A stretch of 51,243 nucleotides of DNA from Pseudomonadota bacterium (lineage in GTDB: Bacteria; Pseudomonadota; Gammaproteobacteria; Steroidobacterales; Steroidobacteraceae), in NCBI GenBank assembly GCA_023433705.1, contig JAEYUC010000050.1, forward strand, positions 1 through 51,243, written 5' to 3'. A program made the position numbers and the translations under genes. This document shows positions 18,580 through 26,001 of this stretch, piece after piece. Below the pieces are notes generated by a model. It made no database searches. It saw nothing but the letters and a program-made list of their open reading frames with translations, and was not told the origin of the DNA. How positions within the stretch are numbered: position 1 is the stretch's first letter; every line of letters begins with the position of its first letter.

Positions 18580-18900
18580 ATGCGCGGTGGCGGAAACATG
18601 ATGAAGCAGGCGATGGCGCTGCAGGCCAACATGAAGAAGGCCCAGGACGAGATCGCCGCGATGGAAGTCGTCGGCGAGTCCGGTGGCGGCATGGTCAAGG
18701 TCACGATGAACGGCAAACACGAAGTGAAACGCGTGCAGATCGAGCCGCAGGTGATCTCCGAAGACCGCGAGATGCTCGAGGACCTGATCGCGGCCGCGAT
18801 CAACGACGCGGTGAACAAGGTCGATCAGCAGACCCAGGCGCGCATGGCGAACGTCATGTCGGGCGTCGCGTTGCCGCCGGGCTTCAAACTACCGTTCTGA
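18580..18900 (+). CDS. YbaB/EbfC nucleoid-associated protein
   Basis: A small DNA-binding protein of the YbaB/EbfC family, 106 aa, found between dnaX and recR in most bacteria. Recognisable segments are MMKQAMALQANMKKAQDEI, VKVTMNGKHEVKRVQIEP and the final VALPPGFKLPF. GGAG is placed 8 nt before the ATG. Its stop overlaps the recR ATG by 1 nt. Confidence 0.94.
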   Translation: MRGGGNMMKQAMALQANMKKAQDEIAAMEVVGESGGGMVKVTMNGKHEVKRVQIEPQVISEDREMLEDLIAAAINDAVNKVDQQTQARMANVMSGVALPPGFKLPF

Positions 18901-19499
18901 TGCAGCACGCCGCGCCCCTCGCCAAGCTCATCGACGCGTTGCGCGTGTTGCCGGGCGTGGGTCCCAAGACCGCGCAACGCATGGCGTTCCACCTGCTGCA
19001 GGCCGGACGCGGCGGCGCGCAGACCCTGGCGCAGGCGCTTACCGAAGGGCTCGCATCGATCAAGCGCTGCCGGCGCTGCCGGATGCTCACCGATACGGAG
19101 ATGTGCACCATCTGCTCGGCGCCGGCCCGCGATGCATCTCTGCTCTGCGTGGTGGAATCGCCCGCGGACGTCGTCGCGGTGGAGCAGTCGGGTTCTTACC
19201 GCGGCCGATACTTCGTGCTGCACGGACATCTCTCGCCGCTCGATGGCATCGGGCCCGAGCAGATCGGCGCGCGCGAATTCGAGGCGCTGCTCGATTCGGG
19301 CGAGGTTCGCGAAGTCATTCTCGCGACGAATCCGACGGTCGAGGGCGAAGCCACCGCGCATTTCCTCGGCGAGCGCGCAGCCGAGCGCCGCATCCAGGCG
19401 AGCCGCATCGCGCACGGCGTGCCGATCGGCGGCGAGCTCGAATACGTGGACGGCGGCACGCTCGCCCACGCGCTCGCCGGGCGCATTCGTCAAGGCTGA
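18900..19499 (+). CDS. recR: Recombination protein RecR
   Basis: RecR acts with RecFO to load RecA onto gapped DNA. At 199 aa it contains the HhH motif near the N-terminus (LRVLPGVGPKTAQRMAFHLL), a four-cysteine zinc finger (CRRCRMLTDTEMCTIC), a Toprim domain (VVESPADVVAVEQSG) and a C-terminal region ending GGELEYVDGGTLAHAL. It is translationally coupled to ybaB. Confidence 0.97.
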   Translation: MQHAAPLAKLIDALRVLPGVGPKTAQRMAFHLLQAGRGGAQTLAQALTEGLASIKRCRRCRMLTDTEMCTICSAPARDASLLCVVESPADVVAVEQSGSYRGRYFVLHGHLSPLDGIGPEQIGAREFEALLDSGEVREVILATNPTVEGEATAHFLGERAAERRIQASRIAHGVPIGGELEYVDGGTLAHALAGRIRQG

Positions 19500-19512
19500 A
19501 CGCGTCGGCGGT

Positions 19513-20787
19513 TTACTGCAGCCGGGTGCGCGTACGCGCGAGCTGCCGGGCACGCGCGCGGACGATGAAATCGCGGCGCGCGACGCGCAGCGCTTCGGGC
19601 GCGATGCGGCGATACAGCGCGGCGCTAGACTCCCGCAGTCGCGCACGGGCCGCGAGCAGGCGAGTGCGCACGCTGGGACGTGAAATCACCATGCTGCGGG
19701 TGGTGCGATGTTCGCGCGCCCACAGGTCCTTGTAGCTCGCACCGCCCCCCATGAAATCGAAGGCGCGAATGGCCGGATCCTCGAAGCAGTCGCGCAGACA
19801 CAGGCTCAGCACGGCGGTGCCGATGTCGTGTTTGTTCAAGGCCGGGTTGAAGCCCTTCTGGAAGTAGTGCAGTACGCCATCGTCGAGCAGCCCTACGAGG
19901 GCGGCCTCTATGCGCCCGTCGATCCGCAGGGTCCATAGCCTGACGCGGCCCGAGTCGAACTCCGACTGCAGCGTGTCGAACAACTGGTTGCGCAGGTGGC
20001 CGGTGCGGAACGAGCCGTGATGGCCGGCCGCTTCCCAGCGCATCTGGTGGAGTCGTACGAGCGCATCGAGCGCCTCGACCGCTTCCGCGCGCGTGGCCGC
20101 GCGCCGGAACTCGCAACGATGCGATTTGAACAGGCGCCGCGCGTAGTACTCCACGTTGCGGCGCATGGACCGCCCCAGCGACTTCCTGTACTCGCTCCAC
20201 GGGATCGACGTGTCGATGAACGGAGCGCGGTCCGACTGCGTCGAGGCGGCGCTTTCACCGAATCGGCCGGAAAGGTATTCGAGAAACTGCGATTGCGCGG
20301 GGACCTTGTCCAACAACAGGCGATCCCAGTCGTTGCGGGACAGAAGGAACGCGGCGATCGAATCCGCGACCGCGGCTTCCGCGCCGCGCAGCGCGATCAT
20401 GTCGACGTATTCGCTCGTCTTGATCGCGACTCCCATTCCGAGGAACGACAGCTCGCGCGCGAACGGAATGCCGAGCATCCGGCGCTTGCGCCAGTACAGC
20501 GGCGCGATGCCGACGAGTCCATTTCTCCGATCGCGGCAACACAGGATGTGGAGGCGTGCGCCGGTCGGCGCGAGATGTCGCCACCAGGACCGGATCCAGC
20601 TGTATCGCAGGAAGTAGACGCGCTGCGCGCTGGATTCGAGCAGTCGATCCCACTCCGGCGCAAGCAATTCGAATGCGCGTTCGTCGCGGATCAACTGGAC
20701 GCTGAGGAACGTGCCGGAACCGGGCTCGAATTGTGAATTCGGTTCCTTCGTCACGAGCGATACCCGACGTCCGTGTTGCCGATGCAC
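19513..20787 (-). CDS. CelD/BioF2-like GNAT-family acyltransferase
   Basis: A 424-aa protein of the family often labelled cellulose-biosynthesis CelD or GNAT acetyltransferase. An N-terminal region resembles the first GNAT fold (LLAPEWDRLLESSAQ; FLRYSWIRSWWRH); the acetyl-transferase-like domain is at about 225-370 (RLHQMRWEAAGH, DGRIEAALVGLL, FQKGFNPALNKHDIGTAVL, FDFMGGGASYKDLWA). Such proteins are usually linked to exopolysaccharide or cell-surface modification, but there are no polysaccharide genes here, so the substrate is unknown. It is convergent with recR. Confidence 0.75.
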   Translation of the reverse strand: MHRQHGRRVSLVTKEPNSQFEPGSGTFLSVQLIRDERAFELLAPEWDRLLESSAQRVYFLRYSWIRSWWRHLAPTGARLHILCCRDRRNGLVGIAPLYWRKRRMLGIPFARELSFLGMGVAIKTSEYVDMIALRGAEAAVADSIAAFLLSRNDWDRLLLDKVPAQSQFLEYLSGRFGESAASTQSDRAPFIDTSIPWSEYRKSLGRSMRRNVEYYARRLFKSHRCEFRRAATRAEAVEALDALVRLHQMRWEAAGHHGSFRTGHLRNQLFDTLQSEFDSGRVRLWTLRIDGRIEAALVGLLDDGVLHYFQKGFNPALNKHDIGTAVLSLCLRDCFEDPAIRAFDFMGGGASYKDLWAREHRTTRSMVISRPSVRTRLLAARARLRESSAALYRRIAPEALRVARRDFIVRARARQLARTRTRLQ

Positions 20788-20949
20788 GAATGTTTCTGCC
20801 GTTCTTGAACGAGTTCGGGCAGATCAACGCAGAGATCACTCTGGTGCGCGGATACTGACGGACGCCGAAAGGGCCGGCATTCGCAATGTAGCTAGATGTG
20901 CCGGTCACCATTCCCGCCACGTCGCGTCGGAGAGCGCCTATGTCGCGAC

Positions 20950-21909
20950 TCAGCGACGATGGCGGTAGCCGGGGCCTCGCGCCGCGATCAGTTCCTCGAA
21001 GCGCCGCCGCAAACGCCGATAACTCTCGTAACGTCGCGCGTACAGGGTGCCGCTCTGCGCGGCCGAGCTGACGGCGCACCCGGGCTCGTGCATGTGCCGG
21101 CAGTCGGCGAAGCGGCATCCGCCCGCGAGCGTGGCGACCTCGGGAAACCCAAGCGTCTTCTCGTCGAGCAGATCGATGGCCGGAGCGAAGTCGCGCACGC
21201 CGGGCGAATCGATCAATGTACCGCCGGATTGGAGCCCGTAGGCGCGCGACGCGGTCGTGGTGTGTCGGCCTTCCTCGTCGCGGACGAGCGTGCCGGTTTC
21301 GATGTCTTCCTGGGGCAGCAGCGCACTCACCAGCGAAGATTTTCCGACGCCCGACTGGCCGACGAGCACGCTCACGGCCCCCGCGAGCAGCTCGCGCAGC
21401 GCGTCGAGTCCCGCCCCCGTTTTCGCCGAACAGTTCACGTGCGGATAGCCGGCCACGCCGTACGCGGAGAGTTCCTCTTCGGCAATCCGGTCGCCCTCCA
21501 GGTCTTCCTTGTTGACCGCGACGCGACCGGAGATTCCCGCGGCCGTGGCCGCGCAAAGGTAGCGGTCGACGATGAAGAAATCGGGCGCCGGAACCGGTGC
21601 GATCACGACCACGAGTTGCGTGACATTCGCCACGACCGGCTCGCTTTCGCCGCGCAGGTTCGCGCGCGCCAGCAATGTCCGGCGCGGCAGCACTTCGATG
21701 ACCAGCACTTCGTCGTGAGCCCGGTCCACTTCGCAGCGCACGCGATCCCCACAGACGATGCTCAATCTGCGGCCAGCCGGCCGCGCCTTGCGGACCTCGC
21801 CGCGGTCGTCGCGGACGAGCAGATGCCGCCCGAAAGAGGCGACGACATCGGCATCGAACTCCGCTTCGCTCGGGTTCTCGGCCCCGTCTGGGGTGGTTGG
21901 CACGGACAT
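20950..21909 (-). CDS. rsgA: Ribosome small-subunit GTPase RsgA
   Basis: RsgA is a circularly permuted GTPase acting in 30S maturation. 319 aa, with an N-terminal OB-fold, then the permuted G motifs: VNKED (G4), SAKTG (G5), GQSGVGKSSL (G1), and DSPGVRDF (G3). The C-terminal zinc-binding site CRFADCRHMHEPGC is complete. It is divergent from orn across 24 nt, the same arrangement as E. coli. Confidence 0.97.
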   Translation of the reverse strand: MSVPTTPDGAENPSEAEFDADVVASFGRHLLVRDDRGEVRKARPAGRRLSIVCGDRVRCEVDRAHDEVLVIEVLPRRTLLARANLRGESEPVVANVTQLVVVIAPVPAPDFFIVDRYLCAATAAGISGRVAVNKEDLEGDRIAEEELSAYGVAGYPHVNCSAKTGAGLDALRELLAGAVSVLVGQSGVGKSSLVSALLPQEDIETGTLVRDEEGRHTTTASRAYGLQSGGTLIDSPGVRDFAPAIDLLDEKTLGFPEVATLAGGCRFADCRHMHEPGCAVSSAAQSGTLYARRYESYRRLRRRFEELIAARGPGYRHRR

Positions 21910-21933
21910 TCGTGTAGTATCGCGTCAATCCTT

Positions 21934-22491
21934 ATGCCGAGCAGCGACTATCTCGTCTGGATAGACCTCGAGATGACGGGTCTCAAGCCCGAGACGGACC
22001 GGATCATCGAGATGGCCGTCATCGTCACCGACGCCAATCTGGATATCGTCTCCGAAGGACCGGTCATCGCGATCCATCAGCCCGACGAAGTGCTCGATGC
22101 GATGGACGACTGGAACAAGCGCACGCATGGCGCCTCCGGACTCATCGAGCGCGTGCGCGAGAGCGAGTACACCGCCGAGAGCGCCGAAAAGCGCGTGCTG
22201 GAAGTGCTGAACGTCCTGGTCGAGCCCAATTCCTCGCCGATGTGCGGCAACAGCATCTGCCAGGACCGCCGCTTCCTCGCCCGGCACATGCCGACTCTCG
22301 AGAAGTTCTTCCACTATCGCAATCTCGACGTGAGCACGCTCAAGGAACTCGCGCGACGCTGGGCGCCGTCGGTGTTGAGCGGATTCGTGAAACACGGCGA
22401 ACACAAGGCGCTCGCCGACATCCAGGAATCCATCCGCGAGCTCGCGTATTACCGCGAGCATCTGTTCGCGCCGCAGTTCACACGACTGTGA
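21934..22491 (+). CDS. orn: Oligoribonuclease
   Basis: A 3'-5' exonuclease of the DEDDh class that degrades di- and oligoribonucleotides at the end of mRNA decay. I take ATG 21934 (185 aa), starting PSSDYLVWIDLEMTGL, where the first D-x-E metal ligands lie. Others are in the GNSICQDRRFL region and the H-x4-D of HKALADIQESI. The stop overlaps the GTG of the next gene. Confidence 0.97.
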   Translation: MPSSDYLVWIDLEMTGLKPETDRIIEMAVIVTDANLDIVSEGPVIAIHQPDEVLDAMDDWNKRTHGASGLIERVRESEYTAESAEKRVLEVLNVLVEPNSSPMCGNSICQDRRFLARHMPTLEKFFHYRNLDVSTLKELARRWAPSVLSGFVKHGEHKALADIQESIRELAYYREHLFAPQFTRL

Positions 22492-23456
22492 CCCTCGATT
22501 TGCCCGGTTTCCCGGAGGTCGTGGCCGCCGCGGCGCGCATCGGGCCGCACGTGGTCCGCACGCCGGTCGTGCGCTCGGATGCTTTCGACGCGCGCGTCGG
22601 CAGGCGCGTGTTCTTCAAGTGCGAAAACCTGCAGACCGGGGGCGCGTTCAAGTTCCGCGGTGCGACCAACGTCGTGCTGCAGCTCGATCCGGCACGCACA
22701 CCGCTCGTGATCACGCATTCCTCGGGCAACCACGGCACGGCGCTCGCACTGGCGGCGCGGGCGCGCGGCATGCGCGCGATCGTCGTCGTGCCGCGGGATT
22801 CGGCGCGCACGAAGATCGCGAACATCGAGGCCGCCGGCGCGCGGCTCGAACTTTGCGAACCAGGTCTGCCCGCGCGCGAACGGCGGGTCGCCGAATTGCT
22901 GGCGCAGGAGCCGGCGGAGCTCGTCCATCCGTTCGACGATTCACGGATCATCGCGGGGCAGGGGACCGCGGCGCTCGAAATGCTGGCGGAACTGCAGACG
23001 CTCGACGTGATCAGCGCGCCGGTGGGCGGCGGCGGGCTCATGGGCGGCACCGCGATCGCCGCGCGCCATCTCGTTCCCACGATCCGAATAGTGGGGGCCG
23101 AACCCGCGCAGGCCGACGATGCATTCCAGTCGTTTCGCAGCGGCGAGCGCCGCGCGGTGAACGCGCCGCAAACCATCGCGGACGGATTGCGCGGTTCGAT
23201 CGGCGTGCGCAATTTCGCATTGCTCAGGCAGCTCGTCGACGACGTCGTGACGGTCGGCGAGGCGGAGATCGTCGCGGCCATGCGCACCGTGTTGAACGAC
23301 CTGAAGCTGCTCATCGAGCCTTCGGCCGCAGTGCCCGTGGCGGCATTGCTGGCCGGCAGACTGGGCCAACCGGGACAGCGGATCGGAATCATCGTGTCGG
23401 GGGGCAATGTCGACCTCGATGCGTGCGCGTTCCTTGGAAATGTAAAAAATACTTGA
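22488..23456 (+). CDS. PLP-dependent threonine/serine dehydratase-like enzyme
   Basis: A fold-type II PLP enzyme that most likely deaminates serine or threonine (or racemises serine). GTG 22488 overlaps the orn stop, giving 322 aa; the frame upstream is antisense or shadow. PLP-Lys is in GGAFKFRGA near residue 50, the phosphate-binding loop is PVGGGGLMGGTA near 180, and SSGNHG near 76 is the substrate-contact loop. It lacks the ACT regulatory domain of biosynthetic IlvA, so it belongs with the catabolic/TdcB-like group. Linkage to orn may only be read-through. Confidence 0.85.
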   Translation: MTLDLPGFPEVVAAAARIGPHVVRTPVVRSDAFDARVGRRVFFKCENLQTGGAFKFRGATNVVLQLDPARTPLVITHSSGNHGTALALAARARGMRAIVVVPRDSARTKIANIEAAGARLELCEPGLPARERRVAELLAQEPAELVHPFDDSRIIAGQGTAALEMLAELQTLDVISAPVGGGGLMGGTAIAARHLVPTIRIVGAEPAQADDAFQSFRSGERRAVNAPQTIADGLRGSIGVRNFALLRQLVDDVVTVGEAEIVAAMRTVLNDLKLLIEPSAAVPVAALLAGRLGQPGQRIGIIVSGGNVDLDACAFLGNVKNT

Positions 23457-23493
23457 CATCCAGCCGGGACATGGATGTAAGGTATACCGGACA
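23453..23493 (+). promoter_or_regulatory. Promoter with palindromic operator for the membrane protein/XRE pair
   Basis: The -35 element TTGACA (23453-23458) is perfect and overlaps the stop of the previous gene. A 17-nt spacer leads to TGTAAG (23476-23481) as -10. Starting at the same base is an 18-nt inverted repeat, TGTAAGGTATACCGGACA (23476-23493), symmetric at 14 of 18 positions around GGTATACC. A second pair, ACATCC (23456-23461) and GGATGT (23473-23478), flanks the spacer. Occupation of the palindrome would block RNA polymerase. Confidence 0.6.
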
Positions 23494-23514
23494 TCAGACG
23501 TTCGGAGACCTTCC

Positions 23515-24156
23515 ATGGCCGGCCTGCTACGACGCACTCAGATCCTCCTCTCCCTCGCCGCATTAGGCGCCGCTGGCATGTTCTTCGGGCCGGATGGCTG
23601 GTTGGGCATCGATATCGGAACTGTCGGCGCAGCGGTGCTCTACGCGGCGATCTGGCTGTTCGTGATCCACCTGTCGCGCTCCTCCGCCGGGATCTTTCCT
23701 GAGGACGCTTCACCGGCGGAAAGACAGGGTTGGGTGACGTTCGCGTTCGTCCTGCTCATCGCCGTCCACTTCCTGAACTTCCTCGCGGCGCTGCCGACAC
23801 TGGGGGCCGCGGCGGACCAGATCTCCAATTCCGCTTCGCGGCGCTTCGGCATCAATCTCGGAATGCTGCTGGTGGCCTGGATAGTGGTGGGTGGCATCCT
23901 GCGAGCGCAGAACAGCGAAGGCATCGAGGCCGACGAGCGCGACCTCCGGATCCAGCACTCCGCGCAACGCGCCGCTGGTGGTGTGTTGTCCGCGATCATC
24001 ATCGGACTCGTCGCGCTGCTCGCGACATTCCCAGGGCACGCGCAAGCCTGGATGCGCCCACTCATCGTCGGGAATGTCCTGCTGGGTCTGCTGATCGCCC
24101 ACACGCTGACGGAAAGCGTCTATCTGGTTGCGCGGTATTCGCGGGAACGCGGGTGA
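23515..24156 (+). CDS. Integral membrane protein of unknown function, paired with an XRE regulator
   Basis: A 213-aa inner-membrane protein with about six hydrophobic segments (examples: LLSLAALGAAGMFF, AAVLYAAIWLFVIHL, FAFVLLIAVHFLNFLAAL, LGMLLVAWIVVGGIL, AAGGVLSAIIIGLVALL, IVGNVLLGLLIAHTLT). Between segments 4 and 5 lies a cytoplasmic-type loop EGIEADERDLRIQHSA, whose D-E-R-D motif recalls DUF2178-like proteins that also pair with small XRE regulators. GGAG lies 8 nt before the ATG. The stop overlaps the regulator's GTG, so both are translated together. No enzymatic motif was recognised. Confidence 0.75.
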   Translation: MAGLLRRTQILLSLAALGAAGMFFGPDGWLGIDIGTVGAAVLYAAIWLFVIHLSRSSAGIFPEDASPAERQGWVTFAFVLLIAVHFLNFLAALPTLGAAADQISNSASRRFGINLGMLLVAWIVVGGILRAQNSEGIEADERDLRIQHSAQRAAGGVLSAIIIGLVALLATFPGHAQAWMRPLIVGNVLLGLLIAHTLTESVYLVARYSRERG

Positions 24157-24371
24157 CGGCAACTCGCGTCCTGAATCGGATTCGCGACCTGCGGCTCGCG
24201 CGCGGCTTGACTCAGGCGCAGCTCGCGAACGATTGCGAGGTCACGCGCCAGACGATCATCGCGCTCGAAGCGGGCAAGTATTCTCCTTCACTCGAGCTCG
24301 CGTTTCGACTCGCGCGCGCGCTCGGCCACGACCTCGAAGAAGTGTTTCAGTTCAGCGAAGAGAAAAAATAG
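24153..24371 (+). CDS. Small XRE-family transcription regulator
   Basis: A 72-aa single-domain HTH protein of the YozG/Xre type. From GTG 24153 (GTGA overlap) it reads TATRVLNRIRDLRLARGLTQ; the helix-turn-helix is at about 15-40 (TQAQLANDCEVTRQTIIALE), then AGKYSPSLELAFRLARAL. Its size and coupling to a membrane protein suggest that it represses its own operon at the palindrome at 23476-23493. Confidence 0.88.
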   Translation: MTATRVLNRIRDLRLARGLTQAQLANDCEVTRQTIIALEAGKYSPSLELAFRLARALGHDLEEVFQFSEEKK

Positions 24372-24416
24372 CCACTCGCGATCCGCATCACGCCCGATTG
24401 GCGCGAGTTTTGCGTC

Positions 24417-24444
24417 TTGAATGATCGTCTTGGTCCGATATATT
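24417..24444 (+). promoter_or_regulatory. Sigma-70-type promoter before the DUF1249 gene
   Basis: TTGAAT (24417-24422) and TATATT (24439-24444) are separated by 16 nt. The predicted transcription start falls at about 24451, only 3 nt before the ATG at 24454, so the mRNA could be leaderless or nearly so. No ribosome-binding sequence is visible. Confidence 0.5.
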
Positions 24445-24453
24445 CGGATGCAA

Positions 24454-24918
24454 ATGTTAAGTGACGTGACAACCATCGTTTCCTGGCGCGCGCGGCCGCG
24501 CAGCTTCGTCGCGCTCATGTCGCTGTACGAGAGCAACTATCTGCGGCTGGCGTCGCTCGCCGGCGACTTGCGGAATCTGCGCGACGTGTACGTGTCGCGG
24601 GTCCCGGACGACTGCGACCTGCGTCTCAGCGTGACCGAACGCTCGCCGTACACCACGAGTGTCGACCTCACCTATCTCTTCAGGGAAGGCGAGGATCTCC
24701 AGACCTGCCCCGACATGCGGGTGCGCATCTATCACGACGCGAGGCTCGTGGAAGCCCAGGAATGGGCCCAGGAACCTTCGAACCGCCACGATCACGAGGC
24801 GCTGCGCCGCTTGCGTGGGGTGGCGGAGCGTGAACTGGATCAGCGTTGGGCCCGGAATACGATGCTAAATAAGTGGCTGGAGTACTGTATCGACCGCGGC
24901 CACGGGTTCAGGGAGTAG
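24454..24918 (+). CDS. DUF1249 (YqiB-like) protein
   Basis: A cytoplasmic protein of the DUF1249 family, whose biochemical function is not known. Family segments: SFVALMSLYESNYLRLASLAG near the N-terminus (cited in part), RSPYTTSVDL, MRVRIYHDARLVEAQ and NKWLEYCIDRGHG at the end. I choose ATG 24454 (154 aa) because the promoter lies immediately upstream; ATG 24448 and 24421 are in-frame alternatives. Followed after 27 nt by the coiled-coil gene. Confidence 0.82.
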   Translation: MLSDVTTIVSWRARPRSFVALMSLYESNYLRLASLAGDLRNLRDVYVSRVPDDCDLRLSVTERSPYTTSVDLTYLFREGEDLQTCPDMRVRIYHDARLVEAQEWAQEPSNRHDHEALRRLRGVAERELDQRWARNTMLNKWLEYCIDRGHGFRE

Positions 24919-24945
24919 TCTCTCGGCCCCTCCGCGCAGGGGTCT

Positions 24946-26001
24946 ATGAAAGCGCTCAAGGCGTTAGGCTTGCTCGGCGGCACTGGCAACCCGGCGGATC
25001 CGGTCGAAGACGGACGCGTCGTCGAACTATTTCGCAGCCGCGCGGAACTGCGCAAGCAACACGAAGAACTCGGCGCCGAATTGCAGCGGCTGCGCGACCG
25101 GCTCAAGCAGCAGGAAGCGGCCACGAGCCGCGTGCAGGAGATGTTCGAGTCGCTCGAGCGGCGGCTCGAATCCGTCGACACCGGTCTATCTACCCTGGTT
25201 TTCTATCACCTGCGTTCCCTGTGGAACGAGGGCCGCGACATCATCGAGCAACTGGTGCGCGAGCTCGTCGCGAGGCAGGAGGAGAAGGAACGCAAGGCGT
25301 TCGCTCTCGAAGGCAATCGCCGCCAGTTCCAGCAACGCCAGGCGAGCGAGCAGCAACTGCGGCTGGCGGAGTCCCGGATGGTGGCCGCCCGGCAGGAACT
25401 CGCGGCATTCGACTCCCGGCTCGCGAAACTCGGCAAGTGGTGGCATCGCTGGGAGCGGCCCAAGGTCGCCGCCCAGCGTCCCGCGCTCGAAGCGCAGGTC
25501 GCGGCAGCGCAGTCCGCGTTGCTGGACGCACGCGCGCGTTTCGAGCAGATCGAAAAGGGCAACGCGGAAGACTTCCCCGGCTTGTCGATCGAATCCAGGC
25601 GCGCGATCAATATTGCCGCGATCGCCTGCGCCGAAGTGCTTTGCCTGCGGCTTTCGCGCACAAACCTGGTCGCGTCGGCGCGTACCGCGATGTCGCGTCG
25701 CGAAGCAACGGAGCACTACGGAGACATTCCGGCGTGCGTCTCCATCATGAGCGACATCGCCAAGGCGCGAGCCATGCTCCGTCAGCGCAATGGGTTGAAC
25801 CAGGAAGTCCAGCATCGCAGCGAGCGCTTACGCAGCACTGCCGCCTATCTCGCCGATCACGAGACGGTGCCGATACCGGAATCGTGCGGAGTCGCCGAGG
25901 GCGACGTGCTCGCCTACGGCTCGCAGGGAGTGACCGCCGCGAGGCTTCCCAACGTCCTCGCGGAGAACACGTGGGACCTGTTCAAGGTCCTGCTGCGCTG
26001 A
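24946..26001 (+). CDS. Unrecognised coiled-coil protein
   Basis: 351 aa, no signal peptide or membrane segment. Two long charged helical regions, about 28-80 (RSRAELRKQHEELGAELQRL) and 100-205 (ELVARQEEKERKAFALEGNR; AAAQSALLDARARFEQIE), indicate coiled coils and probably dimers. Residues 215-350 look globular and contain several cysteines (IAAIACAEVLCLRLSR; IPACVSIM; ESCGVAEGD). Residues 135-200 include a Trp-rich turn, GKWWHRWERPK. I do not recognise the family. It may be co-transcribed with the DUF1249 gene. Its stop directly abuts the stop of prc on the other strand. Confidence 0.7.
   Translation: MKALKALGLLGGTGNPADPVEDGRVVELFRSRAELRKQHEELGAELQRLRDRLKQQEAATSRVQEMFESLERRLESVDTGLSTLVFYHLRSLWNEGRDIIEQLVRELVARQEEKERKAFALEGNRRQFQQRQASEQQLRLAESRMVAARQELAAFDSRLAKLGKWWHRWERPKVAAQRPALEAQVAAAQSALLDARARFEQIEKGNAEDFPGLSIESRRAINIAAIACAEVLCLRLSRTNLVASARTAMSRREATEHYGDIPACVSIMSDIAKARAMLRQRNGLNQEVQHRSERLRSTAAYLADHETVPIPESCGVAEGDVLAYGSQGVTAARLPNVLAENTWDLFKVLLR

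Noticed and set aside
20793..20862. A 22-codon plus-strand frame between the CelD-like gene and rsgA that reads like protein (NEFGQINAEITLVRGY).
   Set aside because: It is too short, has no ribosome-binding site, and no known family fits; kept only as a curiosity.
23461..23500. Riboswitch or attenuator in the leader of the membrane/XRE operon.
   Set aside because: The symmetry is explained by a DNA palindrome at the promoter; the leader itself is too short.
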